DNA of 64,000 bases from the NCBI GenBank assembly GCA_001414345.1, contig LLCB01000173.1:1-64000 (forward strand). Reading direction: 5' to 3'. The notes under the pieces were generated by a model. That model was given only the letters and a program-made list of their open reading frames with translations, made no database searches and had not been told where the DNA came from. Source of the stretch: Hymenoscyphus infarciens (lineage: Eukaryota > Ascomycota > Leotiomycetes > Helotiales > Helotiaceae). The translations under genes were made by a program, and so were the position numbers. Below, in pieces: positions 53,738 to 64,000 of the stretch (position 1 is the first letter of the stretch; every line of letters starts with the position of its first letter).

Positions 53738-55514
53738 TCACTCACTCTTCCCCACTTCAATAACCCTAACAACCTCCTCCCTAACCAGTACTCTCGGCCC
53801 AACATACCCCTTCCCCCCAACAACCCACCACCCCCCACTAGCAAGCGTAACAGCTCCCGCAAGTAAAGACGCATAATTCATATTAACCGCATTAACAGGC
53901 ATCTGATACGGGAAACAGAAAATAACCACAAAAACAACGATATAAGCACAGCTAATCCCATTAACCGCATATCCAACCGCATTACTCATTTGGAAGGGGC
54001 CAGGCGTCATGTTATTCCCACTCGTACCCGGAGTTTTGGAAAAGCGTTTCGTAAGGATGAAAGGTAGGATAGCAGCAAGATATGATAGCGTAGATAAAAC
54101 GACGAAAGAACCGACGAAGGCGTTGAATGCTGTTGTTGAGGCGACGTATATAGCACCCAGGACTGTGGTGAAACATCCACAGAGGAGGGTTGCGTTGAAT
54201 GGATTCTTGAACCTCGGCGAGATTTTCCCAAGAGTTGAGGAAAAAGGAATAGCTTCATCCCTCGCCAATGTCCACACCCCCCTCCCAGCCGTGATAAAAG
54301 TCCCAATACAACAACAAGCAAGCGGCAAAAAGATCACAAACAGCAACCCCATAGTCCCAGTCGTAGACCCAGTAGCCTGGATATAAATCTGCATGAGCGG
54401 AAAATACGGAGAAGAAAGAACAGCATCTAAATCAGTCGTCGCGTAAAAAATGGCAATCAAATAGAAAAAAGCTGCGAAAAACCCGATACTCAATTGCGCC
54501 GCCATAGCAAGCGGAACGTTCCTCTTCGGATTCGGGATTTCTTCCGCGAGATGTGCGCAGCAGTCTGGTGTTCCAACTGAGTATGCGCCATTGAGCATGC
54601 CGGCTAGGAAGACGATGCCGTTGTTCGTGTAGCCCGTTTGATTCATCCAGTCTTTCCAGATGAAGGAGGAGGTTGCGTACCCGCCTCCCGTTTGATGGGG
54701 CATGATAGCACAGACGAGGATTGTTGAGAGGACGCCGCCGAGAATGAATACGATTCCCACATTACTGATCATAGGAAGTGCTCGGTTGGCGAAAAGTACC
54801 GTAAAGCATGAAACCCAAGAGATGGTTAATTGACCGATGAATACGTGCCAGCGTTCTGGGACATAGTCGGGTCGAGAGAGTCCATACATTGCGATCGCTA
54901 TTTGGGAGCAGATGCTATTTAATGATGCTATTACATATTAGTTCTGTATTCCAAGTGGTTGAGGGGGGTGGGTTAGGGGTTACCAGTAGCAGAAATCCAA
55001 GCGAATGTATTCCACCACCCAGCGAACCATCCAACAATCCGACCATACTTCGGACCGGGTGTTATTGAAGCCCAGTGGAAAACACCAGCCGAACTAGGCA
55101 TTGAAGAAGCAAGTTCCTAAAAGACCAATCAATATCACCTCATCCGCCTATACTATCTACAAAAACGTACAGCAAGAGAAGCAGCAATCAACCAATAAAA
55201 AAGGGACACAGCCATAAATTCATAAAGTACACCAGGAGGACCCCCATTACTAAACCTCGTCAGTATGTCCCAGAATCATAGGTTTAATCAACTTACTAGA
55301 TTGCAACAGCAATGGTACCTCCCAGAGCTGCCCAAGTATTTCCCGTCACGATCCCCACGGAGCATATTGATAAGAGAGAGAAATTCCGTTCTAGTTCTTG
55401 AATGTGTCCGGATTCGTTGATTTCCAGGTATGGTGAGAGATTTGTTTCCATCGACTGGATTGCATCCTTTTCCAAGTCCATTGGTATCGTTTTTTGCGTT
55501 GATGTGGAAGCCAT
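53738..55514 (-). CDS. amino acid/GABA-type permease, APC superfamily
   Basis: Four exons on the minus strand: 55,297-55,514, 55,171-55,249, 54,984-55,116 and 53,738-54,927, with introns of 47, 54 and 56 bp; 539 aa with about 12 hydrophobic segments. The N-terminus is cytosolic and acidic, then FSLLSICSVGIVTGNTWAAL opens the first transmembrane pair. The spliced segment YNGGPPGVLYEFMAV, then ELASSMPSSAGVFHWASITPG and GWFAGWWNTFAW, are characteristic of fungal GABA/choline/amino-acid permeases, as is NPKRNVPLAM. It is a proton-coupled plasma-membrane transporter by family; the substrate cannot be assigned from sequence. No truncation. The start was chosen at the ATG at 55,514 (MASTSTQK); the frame remains open upstream. 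Confidence 0.88.
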
Positions 55515-56753
55515 GTTTGGCGATCGCGTGGGTATACTGTATGTGCTGCTGCTGAAGTAACACTTGTGACACTCCCGGAAAAAAACAATCTGAAGGAAGG
55601 ATGCACCTATCATTCCGAACTTCGGATGAGGCTTTCTCTCGATCGTGGCAAGAAACAGGTGATTGGGTTGATCTGCAACGCGGGGAAGATAACTACGATG
55701 TCAACATCCAACAGCGATAGGTTTTGCTAAGAACATATAATGCTTGATTTACATAAAGAACTTGGGCAGAAATTGAACAAGTAAATTTGAAAAGCTTTTC
55801 AAAGTTCAGAAAGCGTGACAGGTGGAAACAGAAATTCAAGACATCGTGCAGATAAGAAATACATGATAGGAGGGTTGTATCTTCTAAACCTTGAACTTAC
55901 ATGCAGAAGTGCGTTTCAATGCTACTCAACTTGCGCCGACTTCCTGGTTGATCCGCTTGTAGACCAATAGAATTGTAAAAAAATATAGGTATTTTCAGTG
56001 TTCGGTATGTATGCTTTCGAAACTTCGAATGCTAGACTTGATTGGTTAAGAAAGAAGACGGTCATCTTCATCCCGCTCTGGGTGGCAGGAAAAAAAAACA
56101 AATATGAGCTGTCACTCACCTGTTGCAGAATGCACAAGCTAGGTACGGAGGTATGCACTGAATTGGCTAGTCTCCCCTAGATCTAGTTTAGCCTAGATCC
56201 CAAAACAAAAGTAAATATCTTGTTCCAAATGCATATATTCCCATTCCATACTACTACATTAATGCTGCGAGCAAAGTGCAACCCCACTGCAACTCAATGT
56301 TGCGAAACTTCCAATCCTTCTAAATGCGACCTGTTGGAGAAGAAAGCGTATATCCTCTTCTACCCGTCAAAGGGATATGGAGTTCAGGTCCTGTCAAAAT
56401 CCGCCAAAAATTGCAATGCGCGCACTGTCCAGTAAATCGATTCAATCGCAAATCCCAACTCCTTCAAATAATCATGGCATGGTGCCGACCACCAGGATTC
56501 GGTTTCTGCCCTTGTTCGAGACCTTAGGACATTCTTGCGGAGACCTCTCCGGATCTGCCCGCTTAATTCCTCACATCTCCGGGTTTTCTGCGTCGTGATA
56601 TTATTGTCTCTGGTGCTTCGAGGTTGATAATTATTCCTCACTGCCACTCAAAAACTGCCGTGTCGAAGGATCGTCGTTGGGGACGTTATTTCGTATTTGT
56701 TGTTGGTCAAATTCTATTTCGATGAAATTTTGCCATGTCGACTGATGAGAGCT
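55515..56753. other. intergenic between the permease and GNAT genes
   Basis: About 1.2 kb. Several short frames on both strands (55,922-56,647) without domain or signal; no gene supported. Includes the permease promoter. Confidence 0.4.
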
Positions 56754-57455
56754 TCAAAGTAGCTTGCGCATGATGCACCGACGCTCAGGATCCAGACCAC
56801 CACTTTGTGCCTCCTCCTTGAGGATTTCGGAATATTGTTTCTTCATCGCTCGAGGGCTCACTTCTTTGAATCCTAGTTTCTGGTACCACTATTTTGCAAG
56901 GGTTAGCAAGAAATCTCTGCAACAGACGAGAGGCAAACGGCGGCAAAAGTACAACGGGGCTGAAAGGGTGTAGTTTGAAAAGGAGAGACTTACGGGACCA
57001 TTCCAAGGAACATCTTTAAATGTTGTGAGGGTAATAAACTTGTATCCTTCTCGCTGAACTTGCTCGACCATAGTCCGCATCAGAGCTTTTCCAATTCCTC
57101 GCCCTTGGAAGTCTCGAGCAACCGAGATCTCTGTGATATGAAAGTTTCCGTGCATGCTCTCTCCTCCCAAGAACCCTATCGGTTGATCCCAATCGTTGAC
57201 TGCAATCCAAAGGTGGTTTGAGCGGGCCATGATTGCGAGAGTGTGAATGTCGAGAGTAGGTCTGTCTGCGAGGTTGTCAAGGTCGACGGTTCGGAAAACT
57301 TCTGCAGCAGATCTTTCCACTCGATCCAAGAGGGGAATATCTGAAGATCTGGCACTGCGAATACCGAAGCGGGGTATCTCGTCGTTGAAGTCCATGCTCT
57401 CCGATTGTTGAACATAAGCGGCGGCCAGAGCAAGGATACTCAACGCTGAAGCCAT
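56754..57455 (-). CDS. GNAT-family N-acetyltransferase
   Basis: Two exons on the minus strand, 56,994-57,455 and 56,754-56,888, with a 105-bp intron; 198 aa. The acetyl-CoA-binding motif QGRGIGKALM follows ITEISVARDF, and exon 2 begins with WYQKLGFKEV, the typical motif B end of the GNAT fold, so splicing is strongly supported: VPWNGP joins WYQKLGF. The N-terminus starts with a short hydrophobic stretch (SALSILALAAAYV); a second ATG (MDFNDE, residue 21) could be the real start. Substrate unknown; resembles small-molecule or amine acetyltransferases more than histone enzymes (inference). It is divergent from the HAD-phosphatase gene. Confidence 0.85.
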
Positions 57456-58014
57456 CTTGAGGGGTTGTAGACGGAAATGAGGAGGAGGGGTTGGTTGTCG
57501 GCGGATTTTGGTCTGCAGGGTGGAAGTGGGAGTGGGAGTGAAAGTGAAAGTGAAAGTGGCAGAAGTGAGGGTATTTAGAGAAAGGGTGGTTTTCGGCTTG
57601 TTGTTTGTTTGTTTGGTGAGAGAGAGAAAAGTAGAGCGAAGGAAAAAGTTAGTGAGTTTGAGTTACCGGTGCCATGGAGCGAGCCTGCAAGCCAGGCCTG
57701 GCCTGGCCCTTGATGAAAAGCATAACCGAATAACTGTGAGCATGCATAATTTTGGATAAAGCCTGGCATAAAAGTTTAATCTAATCACCTGCAGCTCCGA
57801 CGGGCCGACGGGAGGTCCTTATCGAGGTCTGACGTCTTGATACCCGACCCGACAACAACCTGGAAGACCCGGGAGCTCTACATGTCAACAATATTCTAGA
57901 CAGCTTCAATACCCGACGTCTTAGGTTGCTATTATCTGCAAAACGGCATATACGCTGCATCGCTACCGCCCCATCCTCTGCAGCCTCTTCCAAAGAGCTG
58001 TCTTCCTCTCCACA
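57456..58014. promoter_or_regulatory. divergent promoter region of the GNAT and HAD genes
   Basis: 559 bp between divergent starts. Contains a hexamer-type repeat of GTGGGA and GTGAAA units at about 57,526-57,562, a GAGAGAGA tract near 57,620, and a CCAGGCCTGGCC palindrome near 57,692. No factor site is assigned. Confidence 0.4.
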
Positions 58015-58748
58015 ATGCCCAAGAAAGGCAGCAAGTCGTCCATCTCCACCTCCACCTCCACCTCCACCTCCGAGACGGCCGATATCACCCCGCCAGCTTC
58101 ATTCCATGATGGCCCTCTTCCCAAGCTGATCGTCTTTGATCTTGACTATACTCTGTGGCCCTTCTGGGTCGATACCCACGTCACACCTCCCCTCAAAGTT
58201 TCCGCCACCCACGATTCAGCAAAAGACCGATTCGGACAGAGCTTCGCATTCTATCACGAAGTTCCCTCAATCCTCTACTCGCTGCGAGGTCGCGGAGTCA
58301 AAGTAGCAGCAGCTTCTAGAACTTCCGCGCCGGATCTGGGACGGGAACTGTTGCGATTGTTACATATATGGGATACAGATGGAAAGAAGAAGAAATCGAT
58401 TGACTATTTCGACCATTTGGAGATCTATCCTGGAAACAAGATCACACACTTCAATAAGCTTCAAAAGGCGACGGGTTTGAGGTTCGAGGATATGCTGTTC
58501 TTTGACGATGAGTCGAGAAATAAAAACGTGGAAACGTTGGGAGTCACAAGTAAGTTCTTTTGCCACTCCCTTTGAAGGGCTTTGCTAACATTTTCAAGTG
58601 TATTTGGTACATTCTACCCCTCCTACATATTCTTGAGATTACCAACACTGACTTTAAGCAGGTCAGAGACGGAGTTACCAAACAAGAGATGAATAACGGG
58701 ATCAATGAGTGGAGGAAACGTCATGGACACGAGGTCGAACCGAATTGA
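58015..58748 (+). CDS. MDP-1-type HAD phosphatase
   Basis: Three exons: 58,015-58,549, 58,599-58,606 (8 nt) and 58,662-58,748; 209 aa. A Ser/Thr-rich N-terminus (S-T repeats) precedes the core. HAD motif I is FDLDYTLWPFW with nucleophile Asp42 and Asp44; motif II is in KVAAASRTSAP; the conserved Lys is in EIYPGNKITHFNKL; motif IV is MLFFDDESRN. The C-terminus GVTMYLVRDGVT is only obtained by including the 8-nt exon TGTATTTG; skipping it would shift the frame. The family (magnesium-dependent phosphatase 1) dephosphorylates phosphotyrosine and sugar-type substrates in vitro; the physiological substrate is unknown. Complete, of normal length. Confidence 0.88.
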
Positions 58749-59727
58749 ACGGATTGAACGACTAAGATGAGTTATTAGATAGAGGTTGGTAGAGAGAGCA
58801 TACAAGATACCCGCCTTGAGGCCCCATAGAATGAAGAGAATACCAAGACATATTGCCTAGGTGCGTGCCTGGCCTTTCTTGGATCGTATCTACCTTATGA
58901 TTTCCCGGGGAAATAGCAAAAGGAAAGAGCAGATGAGAAGAGGCAAGAGTAATTACCTTAAAAAGCGTGCCCAGGGTAGGTGGCAGGTGGCATCAAGCTT
59001 CCAAGTTCCCACTCGTACCTTCGCACCTTCCCTTGAAATTCCCAACAGTAGAGACGGGAGCTCTATAATTTGTCTGTCATCATTGTTTTGATCCTACTTT
59101 CGCCAGCACCACAATGATGCGTAGTACTGGCGATTGCATGCTGGTTTCTTGATAGAGTTCCGTCCCATTTTGTTGTCCCAAGTAATTTTAGAGAATCAAA
59201 TTATTAGAAGGAATTTACTATGCCTCAATTTACTTGTAATTTAAGAATATCTGATCTTTGTCTTGAGAATTTTGTTTGGGGAAATTTCTTGGAAGAATCA
59301 AATTATAATAGAATCAAATGGCGGAAGTCATTTCAGTAGATAACTTTCTCTGACAAATATGGTACAACTTTATTCAAAATAAGAAGACACACTTATTTTG
59401 TCATGGGTGGATTAATTAGGGCTCTGATAAATTGAAACCTTTAAAGGTAAACAAAAGTATAGATAAGCTTTAAGAGAGTTACTTTCATTACGATTTTACT
59501 TTTAAGAAAAAAGAAAAAAGTTTCCTACCAGAGCACTTTATGGAGGGATAAAGGGGAAGTTCATCATGTGAGCGGGCGTCAAGCGGCGCGTTCGGTGAAT
59601 TCCTGCGGGAATGATGATGTAACCAAGTCTTCAAAAGGAGCCTCAATTTCAACTCAATGACTGAGAACTGATTCGGTTTTCGCAAATCGCCATGTAACAA
59701 CACCTGTACGATAATAATTGACCAACA
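58749..59727. other. intergenic between HAD and RAD4
   Basis: About 1 kb, moderately AT-rich from 59,160 to 59,520 but still with normal CA/TG, so not RIP-like. No gene supported. Includes the RAD4 promoter. Confidence 0.4.
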
Positions 59728-62700
59728 ATGCCTCCATTCCTCCCCCGAAAGCGCCTGCGATCAGCTTCACCAGAGGCGGGTCCATCAAAGCCTCCCTCGA
59801 AACGCCCCTCGAAAGGCTCCAAAGCCGCCGCTGCGACACCAAGAAAAGCCTCACTTTTCGACGACCTCGATGCCGGCATAGGTAAGAAGCGCGCGTCCAA
59901 AGATCATAAAGAAATACTGAAAGAATTCGCTGCGACCGATGACGAAAGCTCTCTCTCCTCCCTCTCCGAGGACGAATTCGAAGATATCCCAGGCGGAAAA
60001 CGGCAAAAGTTGGACGAAGAATCGGATGAAGAGGACGAGGATATCGAGTTTGAAGATGTCGAAACATATGCCATCCCGCGCATGGAAGGACCTGTACCAT
60101 CCGGCGATCTCGAATTGACCTTGACGAAGGATACGCGCATATCTCTCACCAATCCCCTTGGCACGAAGAAGGGACCTTCGAAGATTGAGAGACAGATTCG
60201 ACTTTCTACACATCGGATGCATGTACAGCTGCTTATGTTCCACAATGCGATTCGGAATGCATGGCTGTGCAATGTAGAGTTACAAAATATATTGCTGGGG
60301 CATTTATCTTCGCATGCGAAGGAAAGTATCGAAAAGTGGCGCCACGATAGTCATCTGAACTCAAAAGGTGTTGAAAATCCAAAGGGGAAGGAGAATGGCA
60401 AGGGCAAAGAGAAGGGAAAAGGAAAATCAAAAGGAAAAAATGCCAAAGGCAAACAACCAGACCGAAATCAACGCGATTGGGGCGAGCCCGCTGAAGTTCT
60501 GGAGGATGAGGAGGTCAATATGAGCGGAGGGGATCCTCTCTTCAAACTTATAAAAGCTCTGGTACCTTTCTGGAAGCAAAGATTTCGAATCACTGCCCCA
60601 GGACTTCGAAAATTGGGTTACATGTCTCTCCAGAGACTTGATGAGGAAACTAAGAGCTTTGAGAGGGACGAGCATGACCCAGAGCGACACGGTGAACTCA
60701 TACGAGATATTGAGGACTTCAAACAATGTGCGGCTAAAATGGAGGGAAGTAGGGACGTTGGCGCCCAGCTCTTCACAGCTTTACTGAGAGGAATTGGAAT
60801 TGAATCAAGACTGGTCGCGAATTTACAGCCCGCAGGATTTGGATGGAGTCAATTTGAGGAGGCTCTAGAACACAACCCCCGCTGTTTGAAGAAGACCAAA
60901 ACTCCGCCCAAAATGGATCCTATGGCCGATAGCGACGACTCCTCGAGCGAAAGGGAGAAGCCTGAACCAACGGCCAAGAGAAAGGGGAAACAACCGGCTG
61001 CTTTAAAATCTAAGGACCACCCGAAGAAAGCTCCCAAGTTGGGTAGGCATAGTCTCCGTGGAAAGAAGGATGCTCCGATCACCGTTTCTGATTCCGAAAA
61101 CCAAGAAGCAAGCGATGGGGAATCCGTGGTTGATATAACACCAGCAAAGAGGAAAACACAGCCTTCTCTAGCATATGATAAAGATCTTGTTGTTCCTAGT
61201 TACTGGTCGGAAATACTATCTCCTATCACCAATACCTACACTGCAGTAGATGCCATTGTACTCCCTCTTCATGCCACCAAGGATGAGGAGTTCGCTCAGT
61301 TTCTGTCACCTCCTAAATCCGACAAGGCCAAACAAGTTACCTCTTACATCGTGGGACACTCACTAGATGGAACAGCAAAAGATGTTACCACTCGCTACCT
61401 CAAGGGGAAGATGTGGCCTGGCAGAACTAAAGGCTACCGGTTGCCACCCGAGAAGGTATCGATTTATGGCCGCAATGGAAAAGTCAAGCGCTATGAGATT
61501 CATTCCTGGTTTCAAGATCTTATGTCTGGTTATACTCGTGGCACAAAAGAGTGCCCTCGGACTGAAATTGATGATCACGAAGAAGCCACAGATCTCAAGC
61601 CAGCGAAGCGAGAAAAGAAGGTGGTCGAAGAAGGCAAAGAGTCGCTCCAATCATACAAGACGTCTACTGAATTCATCCTCGAGAGACACTTGAAACGCGA
61701 AGAAGCAATTGTGCCTGGAGCTAAACATGTAAAGATGTTCACTATTAAAGGAAAGGGGCCTGAGGGTGGCACCCAGGAAAAAGTGTTTCGCAGGAAAGAC
61801 GTGGTTAATTGTAAGAGTATGGAAACCTGGCATAAAGAAGGAAGAGCTCCTCGCGATGGCGAAGAGCCACTGAAGCGTGTACCATATCGAGCAGCAACGA
61901 CGAATCGAAGACGAGAACTGGCGGAGGCCGAGATTGCCACTGGTGGGAAGGTTTTGCAAGGGCTGTTCAGCAGAGAACAGACGGATTGGATTATTCCACC
62001 TCCAATCGAAGATGGAATTATTCCCAAGAATTCTTTCGGCAATATCGATCTCTACGTCGAGAGTATGCTTCCTAAAGGTGCTGTACATATACCATGGAGA
62101 GGGACTGTCAAAATATGCAAGCGTCTTGGAATCGACTATGCCGAAGCTGTGACAGGTTTTGAATTTGGCCATCGAATGGCTGTTCCTGTAATTGAAGGTG
62201 TTGTGGTTGCAGAAGGGCATTATCCAACGATGATGGCAGAATGGGAAAAGGATGAGGCTGAAAGAAATAGGAAGGAGGACGAGAAGCGACAGAAAGCTGC
62301 CATCAATATGTGGAGAAAAATGTTGATGGGTTTGAGAATTATCGAAAGAGTGAGGGAGGAGTATGGTGCTGATGGTGGATACGAAGTCGATGCTTTGAAC
62401 CCATTCAACAACAAAAACGCATCAAAGCAAGAGGATCAAGCATCGGAAAAGCGTCAACGTGCCATGGAGCAACATGATGAGGATGCTGCTGGAGGATTCT
62501 TCCCGGAAGGTCATGACGAGGAGGAAGCTCAAACTGGACAACGTTCAGGCTTTTTTCCTGTTGCTCAACCGGAAGACCAAGATGAAGATGGTGGTGGTGG
62601 TGGGTTCTTTCCCGTTGCTGATGCCGAAGGAGATGGCGCCGACGGAGGCTTCATTCTCGAGGACCATGACGCAGAAAATACGAAATCCGTCGCTCAACAA

Positions 62701-63339
62701 GCATACGCTACACCTCAATCTTTTGAGTTTTCGAGCAAACTAGGAGCATCGAAAGTTCCAGATGAGAGCTCGGATGAAGATCAAGAAATGCAAGACGCCG
62801 AGCCCAAGCCGGTGACAATACAACCGAAGGGACGCGGTAGGCCGCCTGGTGCAAAGAATAAGAATACGAAATCAAAGCCTCCGCCAAAGACTGCCTCGAG
62901 GAAAGAGACTCTAGCCAAGCGCGTTACCGCACAACAGTCCTCAAGCAAAGAGAAACTCGAAGTCAAGGACAGTGATGATGAGGCTTCGGCTTTATCAGCT
63001 CCACCTTCAGACATCGACGTCGAGGAAGAAGAGGAAGAAGAGCCACCAAAGAAGGTTGCGAAGAGAGCCCGCTCTAATGCACCGCAGACAGCGACTAAGC
63101 GTAAGGTTCAGGTCGTCCAAGATACTGATGACGACGAACCATCTGAGCCCGAAGAGGACGAACCGTCACCGCGAGCTTCCAAGAAAACCCCGGCAAGGAG
63201 AGCTACGAAGGCACGCCCAGCTTCAGCTAGCAAAGCGGCTCCCACCAAGAGAGCAAGACGAACTACACGAAAAAGCGCGACGGCGTTGCGTTCGCATTAT
63301 TTCCAGCACAGTGACGAAGACAGCGATGAAGATGATTGA
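59728..63339 (+). CDS. RAD4: RAD4 / XPC DNA-damage recognition protein
   Basis: Single exon, 1,203 aa. Acidic and Ser/Lys-rich N-terminus. Transglutaminase-like domain halves around residues 335-380 (SRDVGAQLFTALLRGIGIES) and 495-590 (SYWSEILSP, VDAIVLP, DGTAKDVTTRYL). Beta-hairpin domains follow: BHD1 about 645-700 (EFILERHLKREEAI, CKSMETWHKEGR), BHD2 about 705-790 (LKRVPYRAATTNRRRE, IPPPIEDGIIPKNSFGNID) and BHD3 about 795-850 (ICKRLGIDYAEAVTGFEFG). The C-terminal 300 residues are acidic and repetitive, with three GGFFP-type repeats (near residues 925, 945 and 965), an AT-hook-like GRGRPPGAK near residue 1,034, and alternating acidic and basic blocks. With Rad23 it recognises helix-distorting lesions in nucleotide excision repair. 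Longer than yeast Rad4 (754 aa) owing to low-complexity tails. Confidence 0.94.
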   Translation: MPPFLPRKRLRSASPEAGPSKPPSKRPSKGSKAAAATPRKASLFDDLDAGIGKKRASKDHKEILKEFAATDDESSLSSLSEDEFEDIPGGKRQKLDEESDEEDEDIEFEDVETYAIPRMEGPVPSGDLELTLTKDTRISLTNPLGTKKGPSKIERQIRLSTHRMHVQLLMFHNAIRNAWLCNVELQNILLGHLSSHAKESIEKWRHDSHLNSKGVENPKGKENGKGKEKGKGKSKGKNAKGKQPDRNQRDWGEPAEVLEDEEVNMSGGDPLFKLIKALVPFWKQRFRITAPGLRKLGYMSLQRLDEETKSFERDEHDPERHGELIRDIEDFKQCAAKMEGSRDVGAQLFTALLRGIGIESRLVANLQPAGFGWSQFEEALEHNPRCLKKTKTPPKMDPMADSDDSSSEREKPEPTAKRKGKQPAALKSKDHPKKAPKLGRHSLRGKKDAPITVSDSENQEASDGESVVDITPAKRKTQPSLAYDKDLVVPSYWSEILSPITNTYTAVDAIVLPLHATKDEEFAQFLSPPKSDKAKQVTSYIVGHSLDGTAKDVTTRYLKGKMWPGRTKGYRLPPEKVSIYGRNGKVKRYEIHSWFQDLMSGYTRGTKECPRTEIDDHEEATDLKPAKREKKVVEEGKESLQSYKTSTEFILERHLKREEAIVPGAKHVKMFTIKGKGPEGGTQEKVFRRKDVVNCKSMETWHKEGRAPRDGEEPLKRVPYRAATTNRRRELAEAEIATGGKVLQGLFSREQTDWIIPPPIEDGIIPKNSFGNIDLYVESMLPKGAVHIPWRGTVKICKRLGIDYAEAVTGFEFGHRMAVPVIEGVVVAEGHYPTMMAEWEKDEAERNRKEDEKRQKAAINMWRKMLMGLRIIERVREEYGADGGYEVDALNPFNNKNASKQEDQASEKRQRAMEQHDEDAAGGFFPEGHDEEEAQTGQRSGFFPVAQPEDQDEDGGGGGFFPVADAEGDGADGGFILEDHDAENTKSVAQQAYATPQSFEFSSKLGASKVPDESSDEDQEMQDAEPKPVTIQPKGRGRPPGAKNKNTKSKPPPKTASRKETLAKRVTAQQSSSKEKLEVKDSDDEASALSAPPSDIDVEEEEEEEPPKKVAKRARSNAPQTATKRKVQVVQDTDDDEPSEPEEDEPSPRASKKTPARRATKARPASASKAAPTKRARRTTRKSATALRSHYFQHSDEDSDEDD

Positions 63340-64000
63340 GTGAAGTGAAATTTGGGCTGGTTGCACACGGAAACATTGAAGGGATGAAATTTTTTCGCTA
63401 TTGTGCCTCGTAGATGCTTGTAGCTCAATTTTCACCTTTGTATTTTGTGATACGCGTTGCAGGAAATACAATACTTTGGTAGTGCGACATTATATGCATT
63501 AGTTGACAGCTATCATTGACTTGGCTAGATTTTCGCACAATCCCTCTGCCAATACCTCCGAGCCACAAGACTAACGAATGTGCCGAGAAAGGGGCTGACA
63601 GCTTGACAACCTAGTCCATTGCGACGCCCACTAAGAATCGATTGCGCAGCAACCAACCGAGGGCCTAGAGTTCTATATTGCGACGTCGAATTATAGCTCT
63701 CGAATTGTTGGAATAACGCAGGGGAAGGTGAGATTTAACTGCCGACCTGCATTCCTAAATCAGGATGATGATGATGATGTGATGCTCGAGGTTTTCTATT
63801 CGTGTGGCGTACATGGGGACATGCGTTTCCCGTGACACGACCTGAAGTTCATCCCGTCCCGAAAATCCTTCCGGGAGATTTCCCGTTGTTTCGAAACAAA
63901 CCCCACCAACATCTTGGTTCTACATTTTTTAAATCAACCGTTCGAGGGACTTGCAATCGATTTCTGAGGTTCGAGATCTCCTAGTCTGCTCTCGTACTCT
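63340..64000. other. RAD4 3' flank to the right window edge
   Basis: No gene supported. A short GAT repeat lies at about 63,762-63,784. An open frame at 63,802-63,984 has no recognisable content. Confidence 0.4.

Noticed and set aside
61575..62220. Minus-strand frames of 155 and 189 codons opposite RAD4
   Set aside because: Antisense shadows of the beta-hairpin-domain coding region.

Overview
The window looks like a chromosome arm segment of a filamentous ascomycete (Pezizomycotina). Genes carry short GT-AG introns of about 45-125 bp with CTAAC-type branch sites, ORFs are compact, and the AT-rich islands show the pattern expected of repeat-induced point mutation (RIP): TpA dominates while CpA and TpG are almost absent. 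The protein sequences resemble those of Leotiomycetes (Sclerotinia/Botrytis relatives), but that placement is an inference from recall, not a search.

Layout. 1-1.48 kb: AT-rich repeat island. 1.8-10.5 kb: accessory-type genes: a Q/G-rich glycine-zipper protein, a 142-bp MITE-like hairpin element, two tandem paralogous small secreted proteins, an atypical SDR and a cytochrome P450 with a reading-frame break. 11.3-17.9 kb: housekeeping block with GET4, an unknown acidic protein, RAI1/DXO nuclease and mitochondrial malic enzyme. 18.26-22.0 kb: a nested mobile-element complex: a 3.74-kb element with 173-bp terminal inverted repeats, containing a 30-bp tandem array, a 1,332-bp TRIM-like LTR element with a 5-bp target duplication, and a 466-bp inverted-repeat element. 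22.3-23.1 kb: degenerate tandem repeats. 23.7-30.2 kb: NBP35, a GFA-domain protein and CHO2. 30.7-34.7 kb: AT-rich island. 34.8-39.6 kb: a small mitochondrial-type protein, SPB4 helicase and the PDH E2 subunit. 39.85-43.6 kb: AT-rich island with a solo LTR and two further inverted-repeat structures. 44.0-50.9 kb: an unknown protein divergent from SEC7. 51.4-53.5 kb: a broken kinase-like gene, a small AT island and a short-motif repeat cluster. 53.7-63.3 kb: an amino-acid permease, a GNAT acetyltransferase, an MDP-1 type HAD phosphatase and RAD4/XPC.

The genes do not form one pathway. They are conserved housekeeping genes (membrane lipid synthesis, Golgi traffic, ribosome assembly, pyruvate and malate metabolism, Fe-S assembly, DNA repair, RNA 5'-end surveillance) separated by RIP-degraded islands, with the more variable genes (secreted proteins, SDR, P450, broken kinase) mostly in repeat-associated gaps. 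No tRNA, rRNA or CRISPR array was recognised. The least ordinary material is the nested transposon complex at 18.3-22.0 kb with its solo-LTR relative at 41.1 kb, the tandem secreted-protein pair, and two independent 8-nt microexons. Splice sites were placed by hand from protein continuity and GT/AG rules.
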